The notes under the pieces are model-generated. The model made no database searches. It was not told the DNA's origin and was given only the letters and a program-made list of their open reading frames with translations. Positions 1 through 7,356 of a DNA stretch of 15,136 bases are shown here, in pieces. Origin of the DNA: CAZOKH01 sp964580315. Its GTDB lineage: Bacteria; Chloroflexota; Anaerolineae; Anaerolineales; Anaerolineaceae. The stretch covers positions 1 to 15,136 of the forward strand of contig CAZOKH010000086.1 of the NCBI GenBank assembly GCA_964580315.1, in the 5' to 3' direction. The stretch's first letter is position 1; every line of letters starts with the position of its first letter. The position numbers were made by a program, and so were the translations under genes.

Positions 1-70
1 GTCTGCCGTGTCCCCATTTATCATTTTATACCTTTGGGTTGATCATACTAATGACGCGAATTCATGAAAA

Positions 71-406
71 ATGGAAAAATCTAATCCAAAACCCGATGTT
101 AAAATCGAAATCTTTGCCCCGCCCGAGGCGGAAACCGCCCTGCGCGAGGCGCTGGCGCAAGCCGGGGCGGGCGTGATCGGCGACTATGACCACTGCTCCA
201 CGGTCACGCCGGTCAAAGGCTATTTTCGCCCGCTTCCGGGCGCCGATCCCTACTCGGGAGTCAAAGGGGAAATCAGCCGAGTGGAAGAGGTGAAAATCGA
301 AGCGGTTTGCCGCCGCGAGCAGCTCGCCGCGGTGGACGCCGCCGTCCGCAAAGCGCACCCCTACGAAGAGCCGGTCATCCTGTATCTGCCGTTGATTCAA
401 TTCTAG
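71..406 (+). CDS. Stand-alone NIF3/YqfO-type CutA-like domain protein
   Basis: This 111-residue protein resembles the small ferredoxin-like (CutA/PII-like) domain that is inserted in YqfO/NIF3 (DUF34) proteins and also occurs alone. The visible support is the start KIEIFAPPEAETALREALAQAG, a beta strand followed by a helix, the central GDYDHCS...GYFRPLPGADPYSG stretch with a Gly-rich turn, and the C-terminal AHPYEEPVILYLPL, the HPYEEP motif typical of this domain. The length suits a complete single-domain protein, not a fragment of full NIF3. The biochemical role of the family is unresolved; metal or nucleotide binding has been proposed. The ATG at 71 has no convincing Shine-Dalgarno sequence. 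The gene converges on the TspO-like gene and has no obvious partner. The family call is fairly secure; the function is unknown. Confidence 0.75.
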   Translation: MEKSNPKPDVKIEIFAPPEAETALREALAQAGAGVIGDYDHCSTVTPVKGYFRPLPGADPYSGVKGEISRVEEVKIEAVCRREQLAAVDAAVRKAHPYEEPVILYLPLIQF

Positions 407-411
407 TCACA

Positions 412-482
412 ACAGATTCACACAGATAAACATGGTTTAATAATTAGTCATGTAATATCTGTGTCCATCTGTGTTGATCTGT
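412..482. repeat. Imperfect inverted repeat built from ACACAGAT units
   Basis: Arms 412-432 and 462-482 pair over ACAGAT, then ACACAGAT, then ACA, interrupted by two 2-nt mismatched steps, around an AT-rich loop. Within each arm the ACAGAT motif recurs at about 10 bp, and the right arm continues the pattern to about 456. It lies between the stops of two convergent genes (406 and 489), so it could act as a transcript-end hairpin for both. It has no T-run of intrinsic-terminator type. Similar CACAGAT-rich intergenic repeats are common in environmental bacterial genomes, but copy number here cannot be assessed. Confidence 0.55.
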
Positions 483-488
483 GGTTCA

Positions 489-1250
489 TCACGCCGTGTG
501 CCGGCGATTGGTCATCAGCACCAGCACAATCAACAGCACCACCAGCGCAGCCGCCGCCCAGGCGGCATTGGCCACCAGCGGCGCGGCCGCTTGCCTCAAC
601 GCAATGCCGATGAAAGCCCACACCAGCACAAATTGAAAAGCCACATCGCGCCGCGTGAAGCTCTTGATAGCTGCCAGCAGCACCGCCACCCCCAGCATAA
701 TCGCCGCCCAGGTTTGCGGGGCAATGCCCCAGCCGTTCCATTTCACAAAATCGAGCACCGAGGTCACATTGGCAATCGTCGCCACCGTCACCCAGCCCAG
801 GTAGGTGCTGAACGGCACATCCACAGCCCATTTTTCAACACCTTTCACCTGATTTCTGCCAATGCCAAGCAGCAGGTAAATAAAAATGAGCGACAGCAAA
901 AGCCCAAACATGGCAAACAGGGTGGCTTCAAACTGCTCGTAGTGCCACAAAAACAGCCAGGCAATGTTGGCCGCCCCGCTGAGAGCATACCAGTTGCCAA
1001 TGCGCTGCAGGCGGGGATTCTCACGCTGCGAAGGCAGCGCCTGATAAATGGAGAAGGCGATCAACCCAATATAGATCAAGCCCCAGATGGAGAATACATA
1101 GCCCGCAGGCACAAAATAGACCTGAAAACGGTCGGAAATCTCGCCAGTGTTTAATCCATTCAACGGCAGCGCATTTGCCAGGATATTCATCACAATCACT
1201 GCTGCCGTTATCAGGATGGTTGCCCACTGTCGGATGGTATTTTTGCTCAT
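489..1250 (-). CDS. TspO/MBR-like (tryptophan-rich sensory protein-like) membrane protein
   Basis: This is a 253-residue, very hydrophobic protein with about eight predicted membrane segments (near residues 9-27, 47-70, 84-104, 109-130, 145-163, 178-195, 204-220 and 228-246). The PAGYVFSIWGLIYIGL stretch (48-63) matches the P-x-x-x-F-x-x-x-W-x-x-I-Y motif of the TspO/peripheral benzodiazepine receptor family. Trp residues recur in later segments (W98, W102, W141, W153, W171, W174, W181). It is longer than classical five-helix TspO (about 160 aa), as in the extended bacterial subgroup. TspO proteins bind porphyrins and cholesterol-like ligands; a specific role here is not deducible. The start is well supported: AAGGAG lies 7 nt before the ATG. 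The gene is apparently monocistronic. Confidence 0.75.
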   Translation of the reverse strand: MSKNTIRQWATILITAAVIVMNILANALPLNGLNTGEISDRFQVYFVPAGYVFSIWGLIYIGLIAFSIYQALPSQRENPRLQRIGNWYALSGAANIAWLFLWHYEQFEATLFAMFGLLLSLIFIYLLLGIGRNQVKGVEKWAVDVPFSTYLGWVTVATIANVTSVLDFVKWNGWGIAPQTWAAIMLGVAVLLAAIKSFTRRDVAFQFVLVWAFIGIALRQAAAPLVANAAWAAAALVVLLIVLVLMTNRRHTA

Positions 1251-1381
1251 TTTCCAGCTCCTTGGAAATGTTTTTTTAAAATGACAATCCTGCCTGATTG
1301 AATCTTACAACCATTCTTGATTGACGGCAAATTACAAGTGAAGAGAGTGTTTAAGAAGACCCTAAAGGTTTCAGACAAATC

Positions 1382-1429
1382 AAAAAAGGAAGAGCAGAAC
1401 GCCAGAGCAAATCTGCCCTTCCATTTTTG
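1382..1429 (-). terminator. Intrinsic terminator downstream of the 156-aa hypothetical gene
   Basis: Arms 1388-1398 (GGAAGAGCAGA) and 1412-1422 (TCTGCCCTTCC) form an 11-position stem with one central A/C mismatch. A run of six A on the plus strand (1382-1387) becomes a T-run on the minus transcript, which suits the leftward gene ending at 1495. The plus side carries TTTTT at 1424-1428, so it may work in both directions. Confidence 0.65.
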
Positions 1430-1494
1430 AGGGATGGATTGAATGCAAGGGGGCTGATTTCTACCTTACCCCAATGAACCATCTGGTTGAATTT

Positions 1495-1965
1495 TTAAGC
1501 GCTCAAATCAATCGAATACCCCGTGCGCAGCAGACCGGCTTCATTCAACTTGGTGAGCAATTCACTCTGCTGATCTTCGGAAATACTGCTCAGGTCATAC
1601 TCGCTCAGGATGGATTGCAGGGATTGCAGAGCGTTAAGGTTGACCGATCCGCTTCCGCTGGATTGATCAGGTGGAGGAGGCGGCGGCTGCTGCCCTTCGG
1701 GCATACCTTTGGCGCGCAAATCTTCCGCGTCGAAACCGGCTGCTTCGATGGTTTCTTTCATGCCGCGCGCGGGGGTGATGCCGGCATCTTTAAACTTCTG
1801 GAATATCTCCTGTGCATCTGCTTCGGTGATGTTTTCGGGATCGTACTCTGACAGGATATCGGCAATGGTTTGCTTCTGATCATCCGTCAGGCTGGTTCCC
1901 TGGGGTCGCATCCCTCCCATGGATGCAGCTTGAATCGAACCATATCCTTGTATGCTACTGACCAT
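1495..1965 (-). CDS. Hypothetical protein with two related helical repeats and a proline linker
   Basis: I chose the ATG at 1965 (MVSSIQGYG...) over the upstream ATG at 2010 because AAAGGAG lies 5 nt before it. That gives 156 residues. The protein has a Ser/Gly/Met-rich N-terminus (about 1-22), then a helical region beginning LTDDQKQTIADILSEYDPENIT, a GMPEGQQPPPPPPDQSSGSGS linker, and a second shorter copy with LQSILSEYDLSSISEDQQSELLTKLNEAGL. The two copies share I-L-S-E-Y-D followed by an acidic I(T/S)E-D turn and K-(L/F)-x-(E/D)-A-G, which suggests internal duplication and looks vaguely like degenerate EF-hands. There is no signal peptide, membrane segment or cysteine. It resembles Ser-rich-start, EF-hand-like small proteins of unknown role; I do not assign a function. 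Confidence 0.65.
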   Translation of the reverse strand: MVSSIQGYGSIQAASMGGMRPQGTSLTDDQKQTIADILSEYDPENITEADAQEIFQKFKDAGITPARGMKETIEAAGFDAEDLRAKGMPEGQQPPPPPPDQSSGSGSVNLNALQSLQSILSEYDLSSISEDQQSELLTKLNEAGLLRTGYSIDLSA

Positions 1966-2157
1966 ATAGACTCCTTTCCATGTGTCCGTTGAATAAGAAA
2001 CAAATCGCATGCATGCTCTGTATGCCAGTATAAGAAACAGGGATATAGATTTGGTTCAGCCCAAATAAAAAAGAAATTAATCTTTTGGGGAAGAAATTAA
2101 ACCGGTTCTAAATATCTATTCATATTCGGAGAATTTTTGGGCTTTTTGGGAGCTTTT

Positions 2158-3474
2158 TCACTCATATTTGAGCGCCATAACCGGGGCAAGCGTGGCCGCG
2201 CGCAGCGCAGGATAAAGCCCACTTAACAATCCGATTAAGGTGGCAAACACCAGCGTCACCAGGGGCAGCCACAGCGGCGTATATACCGCCACCGACACCG
2301 GCGCGCCGCCGCTTTCAGCCGCGCGGCTGGCCAGGTAAGAAACAGCCACCACATTCAGCACTTTGCTGCCGCCCCAGCCCAGCAGCACCCCGCCGACCCC
2401 GCCCAGGAAACCGATCCCGGCGGCTTCACCCAGGAAAATGCTCAGCACATCGCGGTTGCTGGCCCCCACCGCTTTCATCAATCCAATTTCCCGCGTGCGT
2501 TCCAAAATGGCCATGGTCATGGTGTTGGCAATACCGATGGCTGCCACCAGCAGGGATATGGCGCCCACACCGGCAAAGATCAACTGCATGATCGTGTAGA
2601 TGCTGTTGATGCCCTGCACAATCATCTGCGGGGTATAGGCAAAAAACCCCATTTCGGTAATCTGTTCGGTTATATCAGTGATCGTATCCGTATCAGCCGT
2701 TTTCACCAACACTTGACTGTAACCGGTTTCGTTATAGTTCACCCGCTTGCCGTTCACCCAGTCGTTGATAGCTTTCAGGTCTTCAAAATTTACAATCACC
2801 ATATTATCCTGCTCGCCGCGGGTCTCCTGCATAATGCCCACCACGCGCAGGTTATAGACCTTTTTCACTTCCTCGCCATCTTCGGTGTAACGCGAGACGG
2901 TTACCTTGAGCTGCTTGCCCATCAGGTCCGGCTGGGCGGGAGGCTCCTGACCGGGACGCATTTGCGGATCCATGAAGTTCTTCGCCATAAATCCGCCAAT
3001 CACTGCCCCGCCGCGCGGAATTTGCGCCGTACCCTCTTGAATGGCATAACCCAGTCGGTCAACATCATTGCTGCCGAAAGCGGTTATTTGGCCGTAATTA
3101 ACCAGTTTGCCAAAGTTAATTTGTGCGCCCGACCATAGATCGATACGGATGAAGACATCGGTAACCCCGGGAATGGCTTCAATGTCTTTGATTGTTTTCG
3201 GCGTAAGCAAAATTTGCTCGGGCATTTCAGCACCGCCGCCCCCGCCAGCCATCATCATGCCGCTGTCGCTGTAGCCGGGGTACACCTGGATGGTGGTCAG
3301 ATCGCCAATGTTGCCAATCTGGCTGGTGGCGCTTTGCTGCAAGCCGCTGGCAAGCGACACCAGCAGCACCACCGAAGCCGTGCCGATCACCACGCCAATG
3401 GCGGTCAGCAGCACCCGGCCCTTGCGGCGGTTCAGGTTCTCCAAAATCAAGCCAATCAGGTCAATCAAACGCAT
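2158..3474 (-). CDS. ABC transporter permease, MacB/FtsX type
   Basis: This 438-residue protein has the four-helix MacB/FtsX architecture. Helix 1 (about 20-42) follows a cytoplasmic NLNRRKGR start, a large extracytoplasmic MacB-like domain occupies about 43-290, and three more helices lie near 293-320, 345-375 and 400-422. The conserved ERTREIGLMKAVGAS stretch (325-339) is the family's cytoplasmic coupling segment, and the end YPALRAATLAPVMALKYE is typical. It would pair with the ATPase two genes upstream to form a mechanotransmission-type or export transporter. The extracytoplasmic domain carries a Met/Gly-rich insert (SGMMMAGGGGGAEMPEQ, 71-87). It is the last gene of the cassette, 17 bp after the Ig-like protein, with a GAGG ribosome site about 11 nt before the ATG. 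The substrate is not evident. Confidence 0.9.
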   Translation of the reverse strand: MRLIDLIGLILENLNRRKGRVLLTAIGVVIGTASVVLLVSLASGLQQSATSQIGNIGDLTTIQVYPGYSDSGMMMAGGGGGAEMPEQILLTPKTIKDIEAIPGVTDVFIRIDLWSGAQINFGKLVNYGQITAFGSNDVDRLGYAIQEGTAQIPRGGAVIGGFMAKNFMDPQMRPGQEPPAQPDLMGKQLKVTVSRYTEDGEEVKKVYNLRVVGIMQETRGEQDNMVIVNFEDLKAINDWVNGKRVNYNETGYSQVLVKTADTDTITDITEQITEMGFFAYTPQMIVQGINSIYTIMQLIFAGVGAISLLVAAIGIANTMTMAILERTREIGLMKAVGASNRDVLSIFLGEAAGIGFLGGVGGVLLGWGGSKVLNVVAVSYLASRAAESGGAPVSVAVYTPLWLPLVTLVFATLIGLLSGLYPALRAATLAPVMALKYE

Positions 3475-3491
3475 AACGCAATGATCCTCAT

Positions 3492-5375
3492 TTATCCTTT
3501 GAGCAGGGCGCCTAATCCTCGGATCGGTATCCGTTCCTCAACGGGCGGCATCTCAGGCATAACCGGTTCCGGCGCATCGCTGCCCAACCCGATCAGCCCC
3601 TTTACAAAACGCAGCAATTTCTGCCAGAAGGTTTCCGGCTCTTGCATGGGCATTTCCGGCAGGGGCATTCCGTCTGGTCCCACCTGCCCCATCAAATCCA
3701 CCGGCGGGCCATCCATCACTTCCACTTCCAGTTCCTGGGTAATGGTGCGCACCTGATTAAAATCATCGGTGTAACTGATGGACACCTGCAGCGGCAGAGC
3801 GCCGGCTTTCTGCGGGACGATGGAAGCATCAAACGTGTAGTAACCGCCTGTATCGAGCACACCCACCAGGGTGCTGTTGTTGGTCAATTCGGCGCCTTTG
3901 GCCGAAACCCGCATGGTGCCCAGCACCGCCGACTTGCGCCCCAGGTTGGTAACCTGCAGGGGCAACATGCCGGGCTGGCCGACCATTAAACCCTCTACAC
4001 TGGTGTAGAACGACACCTCCACCTGGGGCAGGCTGTACACCAGCAGGGTGATCACCTGGTCATCTATCAAGCGGTTGCCTTTGACATCATCATAGACAAA
4101 TGAAATCTTCAACGGGTAGGCGCCCGGGTTGGTGTTGACATTGACAATCAACTGCAAGTCGGTCTCCATTTTCTGGCCGGCATGCACATCTTTAAGATAA
4201 ACAATATTTGAACTTCCCAGCGGGGCAAAGTTGCTCAGGTCGCTGCCTGCACCACCCACACCGCCCGGCGAGGGTGTGCCAGATACCGAGTCACCACCCG
4301 AATCGGATGCGCCGCCCACCACCATGGCCACCGAGCGGGCATCAGCCGAGCCCAGGTTTTCAATTTCCAGGTGCAGCGAGAAGGTCAAGCCCGGCTGCAG
4401 CGGGTCAAGATTGGATTCATATCCGGTGACCACCAGTTGCGGGCGCGGCGAAACCGTGCCGGTGGGCGTCACATACGAGCCGCCGCCGTAATAACCGTGC
4501 ACCTTCAACGAAATGGTAAAGGTTTCGGCATAAGCCGTGCCCTGGGGGTCAGTATAAGAAATCTTGACCGTCACCGGAGCCGGCCCGGTCAGATCATAAC
4601 CAGCCGACATGGGCTGCGTTTTGCTCGATTTTTTCCCGGCTTTCAGGGTGCCAATCACCTGCACACCGCCGTTGTCGCGCGGGTAAATCCCTGTGCCTTC
4701 ATAGGTGATGACTACATTGGAGGCAGTGGTGGACCCCTTGTTGGCAAAGGTCAGGTCCAGGTCAAAATTATTGCCGGGTTTCACCTCATCGTCATCATAA
4801 CCAGAAATGACCACCAGCGGGCGGTTGGAGCCGATGGGGGCTGTGGCGGTGGGGGTAACCGCCCGGCCAGTCAGGCTGGCCTGCGAGGTCACCAAAGCAT
4901 CGCCGGCGCTGGTGAAGGTGGCCGTCACCGTGCGCGAATCGCCCAGGGCAGCATCTTCGGGAATGGCCAGTGAGATAGTCACACTGGCCGAAGCGCCCGA
5001 CGCCAGCGACAGGCTGCCCGGGGATGCCCAGGCATTCCACTCACTCACCGCCAGCGCCACGTTGATCGTATCAGCACTGCCGTTGTTGGTCACCTGCACC
5101 GCAAACGTGACAATCTCGCCCGGGCGCGCCCAGCGCTCATCTGATGCCGGCGATACACCAAAGTCATAACCGGGGTCTGCCACCGGCACAGGTGTGAACG
5201 TGTGGGTGGCGGTTGGCTCTGGTGTTGCGGTTTCCGTTGGAGTGATGGTTGGATCATCTACCGGTTCCTCCTGGGCGTGCGCCACCGGAACGGGATTGAA
5301 AAACAAAGCCCCGCTGAACAGCGCCAGGGCGGTTAGGATCAAAATAATTTTTCGGGATGTTTTTGTTTTCATCAT
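3492..5375 (-). CDS. Secreted/anchored protein with four Ig-like (CARDB/NEW3-type) repeats
   Basis: This 627-residue protein has a Sec signal peptide (KTKTSRK, hydrophobic core about 10-28, probable cleavage after AHA at 34), a Thr/Pro-rich low-complexity linker (42-64), and four beta-sandwich-like repeats at about 66-170, 186-293, 312-447 and 449-553. Repeats show the N-x-G-S/R (VTNNGSAD, FANKGSTTA, IENLGSADA, VTNLGRKSA) and ISYTD motifs of CARDB/NPCBM-associated folds. A Gly/Ser-rich insert (354-380) interrupts repeat three. The C-terminus has an amphipathic helix (WQKLLRFVKGLIGLG, 584-598) that may associate with membrane. It overlaps the ATPase gene by 4 bp (ATGA) and precedes the permease, so it probably serves as the extracytoplasmic partner of that transporter, in a position analogous to MacA. 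That role is inferred. Confidence 0.8.
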   Translation of the reverse strand: MMKTKTSRKIILILTALALFSGALFFNPVPVAHAQEEPVDDPTITPTETATPEPTATHTFTPVPVADPGYDFGVSPASDERWARPGEIVTFAVQVTNNGSADTINVALAVSEWNAWASPGSLSLASGASASVTISLAIPEDAALGDSRTVTATFTSAGDALVTSQASLTGRAVTPTATAPIGSNRPLVVISGYDDDEVKPGNNFDLDLTFANKGSTTASNVVITYEGTGIYPRDNGGVQVIGTLKAGKKSSKTQPMSAGYDLTGPAPVTVKISYTDPQGTAYAETFTISLKVHGYYGGGSYVTPTGTVSPRPQLVVTGYESNLDPLQPGLTFSLHLEIENLGSADARSVAMVVGGASDSGGDSVSGTPSPGGVGGAGSDLSNFAPLGSSNIVYLKDVHAGQKMETDLQLIVNVNTNPGAYPLKISFVYDDVKGNRLIDDQVITLLVYSLPQVEVSFYTSVEGLMVGQPGMLPLQVTNLGRKSAVLGTMRVSAKGAELTNNSTLVGVLDTGGYYTFDASIVPQKAGALPLQVSISYTDDFNQVRTITQELEVEVMDGPPVDLMGQVGPDGMPLPEMPMQEPETFWQKLLRFVKGLIGLGSDAPEPVMPEMPPVEERIPIRGLGALLKG

Positions 5376-6112
5376 TCGTTGTAATCCTCCATTCCCGATG
5401 AATTCATGGAATTGCTTGCTCGTTGATATTCGTCTTCGCTGACTGCTTTGCCATCCAACAGGTAGATGACATGCGAAGCAAAATGCAGCATACGCGGATC
5501 ATGCGTTACCACCACAATGGTACGGCCTCCGCGGTGCAGCTCTGACAGCAAATGCATAATGCTCATGCCGCTGCTGGTATCCAGGTTGCCGGTGGGTTCA
5601 TCCGCCAGGATGAGCGGCGGATTATTGACCAGCGCACGGGCAACAGCCACACGTTGCTGCTGCCCGCCCGACAGCTCGGTGGGTTTGTGTCCCATGCGTT
5701 TTTCCAATCCCATTTGCTTCAAAAGGTTCGCAGCGCGGTTGTGTCGCTGAGGCGCTGAAATGCCGCAAAACCGCATGGGAAAGGCCACATTGTCCAGGGC
5801 ATTCAAGCTGGAAATGAGGTTGAAGGATTGGAAAATAAAGCCCACCTTGTTGCGCCGGTAAACCGCCAGATCGTTCTCATCCAGTTTATCAATGGTCAAA
5901 CCGTCCACCATCAACGAGCCAGATGTGGGGCGGTCCAGCCCGCCCATCTGGTACAGCAGGGTACTTTTGCCCGAACCGGAAGGTCCCATGATCACGGTGA
6001 AGGTTCCGGGAGCAATTTCCAGGTCCAGTTGATCTAATGCAATCACCGTCTGTTTGCCCATCTGAAAAGACTTGCACAGACTGTGAGCCTGAATAAAGGA
6101 TTGGGTGTTCAT
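5372..6112 (-). CDS. ABC transporter ATP-binding protein, LolD/MacB family
   Basis: This 246-residue ATPase is complete. The Walker A motif is GPSGSGKST (43-51), the Q-loop is FIFQSFNLI (Q95), the signature is LSGGQQQR (147-154), Walker B is LILADEPTGNLD (167-178, catalytic E172), and the switch histidine is VVTHD (H204). The FQSFNLI...VAFPM and DEPTGNLD features are those of the LolD/MacB/FtsE-like group, which pairs with FtsX-type permeases such as the one two genes downstream. The gene starts 3 bp after the Yip1-like gene and its TGA overlaps the next ATG, so translational coupling is likely. The C-terminal tail (about 225-246) is short and polar. ATP hydrolysis at the cytoplasmic membrane is the expected role; the substrate is unknown. 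Confidence 0.93.
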   Translation of the reverse strand: MNTQSFIQAHSLCKSFQMGKQTVIALDQLDLEIAPGTFTVIMGPSGSGKSTLLYQMGGLDRPTSGSLMVDGLTIDKLDENDLAVYRRNKVGFIFQSFNLISSLNALDNVAFPMRFCGISAPQRHNRAANLLKQMGLEKRMGHKPTELSGGQQQRVAVARALVNNPPLILADEPTGNLDTSSGMSIMHLLSELHRGGRTIVVVTHDPRMLHFASHVIYLLDGKAVSEDEYQRASNSMNSSGMEDYNE

Positions 6113-6115
6113 ACT

Positions 6116-6913
6116 TTAGAAAACACCACCGCCGGATGACGCCATGCTCAACATGAGATTGCTTAAAAACGTTGGCGTGGCAAAAATGATGATGACCAGC
6201 CCCGCCACAATTGCAGCGGCTGCCAGGCTCTTCTTGCGGTAATCACCGCCCATTATGGTCACGCCCAGGCCAATCAGGAACAATTGCCACAGCAGATAGA
6301 TATCCACCTGGGAAAGCAGTGCGCCAAAGAAAGCCGCCCCGCCGCCTGACGCGGCATCAATAAACCCTGAGAGTCCCGGAGACACGATTGGCTTGCCTGA
6401 AATGAGCAGCCCCAGGGTTTGCACCACCAGGCGCAATCCAATGGGCAGCGCTGCCCAGGCTGCCAGGTTAAACGTCATGCGGTTTGACGAACGGCTGCCT
6501 GAAAGGGTCAATCCCAGGTGCAGCAAGCCGCCCATCAGCAGCCAGCCCAGCCAGATGGATGCCAGGCCGGACAGCATGGGAAAACCGTAGATGAACAACG
6601 GTCCCTGGCTGATGGACAACCCCGATTGCATTTGCTCCATTTGTTCGGGAGAAAGGTACTGCTGCATTTCAGGGTCGGGCTGCACCATGCTTTGCAGCGC
6701 CGCCCGGCTGCGCACCGGGCCGGTGACCAGCACCGATAATATCCCCAACACGGTCAGCACCAGCATGGGCGTCAGCCACAGGGTTGTTTCTGCTTCCAGG
6801 ATGGTTTTCAATGCCCGGCGCGGATGGAGGCACAGCTCCGCGATCCACTCCAGGTGAATTTTCTTGGTCAGGTTGGTTTCTTCCCCATTATTTAAATCGC
6901 CATCAGGTTCCAT
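6116..6913 (-). CDS. Yip1-like polytopic membrane protein
   Basis: This 265-residue protein has a polar N-terminus with HPRRALKTILE (30-40), the usual approach to the first helix in Yip1-domain proteins. It is followed by about five membrane segments (near 45-65, 105-135, 147-172, 203-222 and 229-247). A soluble Met/Gln-rich loop (about 74-104) separates the first two helices, and a Gly/Ala-rich segment lies near 184-200. It heads the operon: GGAG lies 8 nt before the ATG at 6913, and the ATPase follows after 3 bp. Yip1-like proteins often sit beside ABC export genes in Gram-positive-like genomes, but their role is unknown. The family call rests on topology and context rather than a strict motif. 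Confidence 0.7.
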   Translation of the reverse strand: MEPDGDLNNGEETNLTKKIHLEWIAELCLHPRRALKTILEAETTLWLTPMLVLTVLGILSVLVTGPVRSRAALQSMVQPDPEMQQYLSPEQMEQMQSGLSISQGPLFIYGFPMLSGLASIWLGWLLMGGLLHLGLTLSGSRSSNRMTFNLAAWAALPIGLRLVVQTLGLLISGKPIVSPGLSGFIDAASGGGAAFFGALLSQVDIYLLWQLFLIGLGVTIMGGDYRKKSLAAAAIVAGLVIIIFATPTFLSNLMLSMASSGGGVF

Positions 6914-7113
6914 TTTCTACGCTCCAACGAAAGTTTGATGGTTCCCAAATGTTACAGGAATCAAGAGACGAGCAGACAGAATACACTTAAGCAAAAATAA
7001 ATCAAAATTAATGACGTATATACAAGGCTAATTGTTCCCGGGTCAGCTTTATCAAATCACCCCGCTGGAAAGCTGGCTGTTATTCAATTAATTATTTGGT
7101 TTTATTCTTTGTG

Positions 7114-7142
7114 CAAATAAATTGGTTCCCTGTTTTTGTCAA
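7114..7142 (-). promoter_or_regulatory. Candidate leftward sigma-70 promoter for the Yip1-ABC operon
   Basis: On the minus strand TTGACA (7142-7137) is followed after 17 bp by TATTTG (7119-7114). The -35 is perfect and the -10 matches only three of six positions. Transcription would start near 7107, leaving a leader of about 190 nt before the first gene. Confidence 0.35.
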
Positions 7143-7177
7143 CCGCAAGTCATCGCGTTTTTGGTTTGCTCGAAACA

Positions 7178-7196
7178 TTCCATACACAGTATGGAA
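7178..7196. promoter_or_regulatory. Perfect 7-bp inverted repeat, possible operator
   Basis: TTCCATA, a 5-nt spacer, then TATGGAA. It has the size and symmetry of a homodimeric regulator site. It lies between the two leftward promoter-like pairs, just upstream of the one at 7114-7142. A small RNA hairpin is the alternative reading. No cognate regulator is visible nearby. Confidence 0.4.
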
Positions 7197-7241
7197 CGAT
7201 AAGATCACTTTCATCCGCCACACAGCGCGGTAGATTGGAGA

Positions 7242-7270
7242 AGATTAATACACCTCTTCAGCCGTGTCAA
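7242..7270 (-). promoter_or_regulatory. Candidate upstream leftward promoter
   Basis: Minus-strand TTGACA (7270-7265), 17-bp spacer, TAATCT (7247-7242). The -35 and the spacing are ideal; the -10 is weak. It lies 87 bp downstream of the mrr stop and would add a leader of about 320 nt ahead of the Yip1-like gene, or drive a small RNA. Confidence 0.35.
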
Positions 7271-7356
7271 GGGCAGAAATGATGAATCGCAAGCATCACT
7301 ACATAATGTTACATATGAACATATTTTTCAATTGTGAGACACAACAATATTTTGTA

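Larger units (their letters stand above)
6914..7356. other. 443-bp intergenic regulatory stretch upstream of the ABC operon
   Basis: No convincing gene is present. The stretch is AT-rich and lies between the start of the leftward Yip1-ABC operon and the stop of the leftward mrr gene, so it should hold the operon promoter. It contains leftward promoter-like pairs at 7242-7270 and 7114-7142, a weaker one at 6978-7005 (TTGATT, 16 bp, TATTCT), and the inverted repeat at 7178-7196. A 40-codon leftward frame (7092-7214) lacks a ribosome site and is not called. Confidence 0.5.

Noticed and set aside
471..1154. Long plus-strand frame opposite the TspO-like gene
   Set aside because: Composition is His/Gln/Arg-rich as expected for the antisense of a membrane protein; the minus-strand protein has motifs and a good ribosome site.
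2007..2016. GCATGCATGC palindrome upstream of the 156-aa gene
   Set aside because: Short alternating sequence of low complexity with no clear promoter around it.
3214..3756. Plus-strand frame crossing the permease and Ig-like gene junction
   Set aside because: Antisense shadow of two well-supported genes, no domain or start signal.
7092..7214. 40-codon leftward frame (MKVILSFHTVYGMF...) downstream of a promoter-like pair
   Set aside because: No ribosome binding site, overlaps the inverted repeat and a second promoter-like pair, and shows no recognisable domain. Kept as part of the intergenic region.
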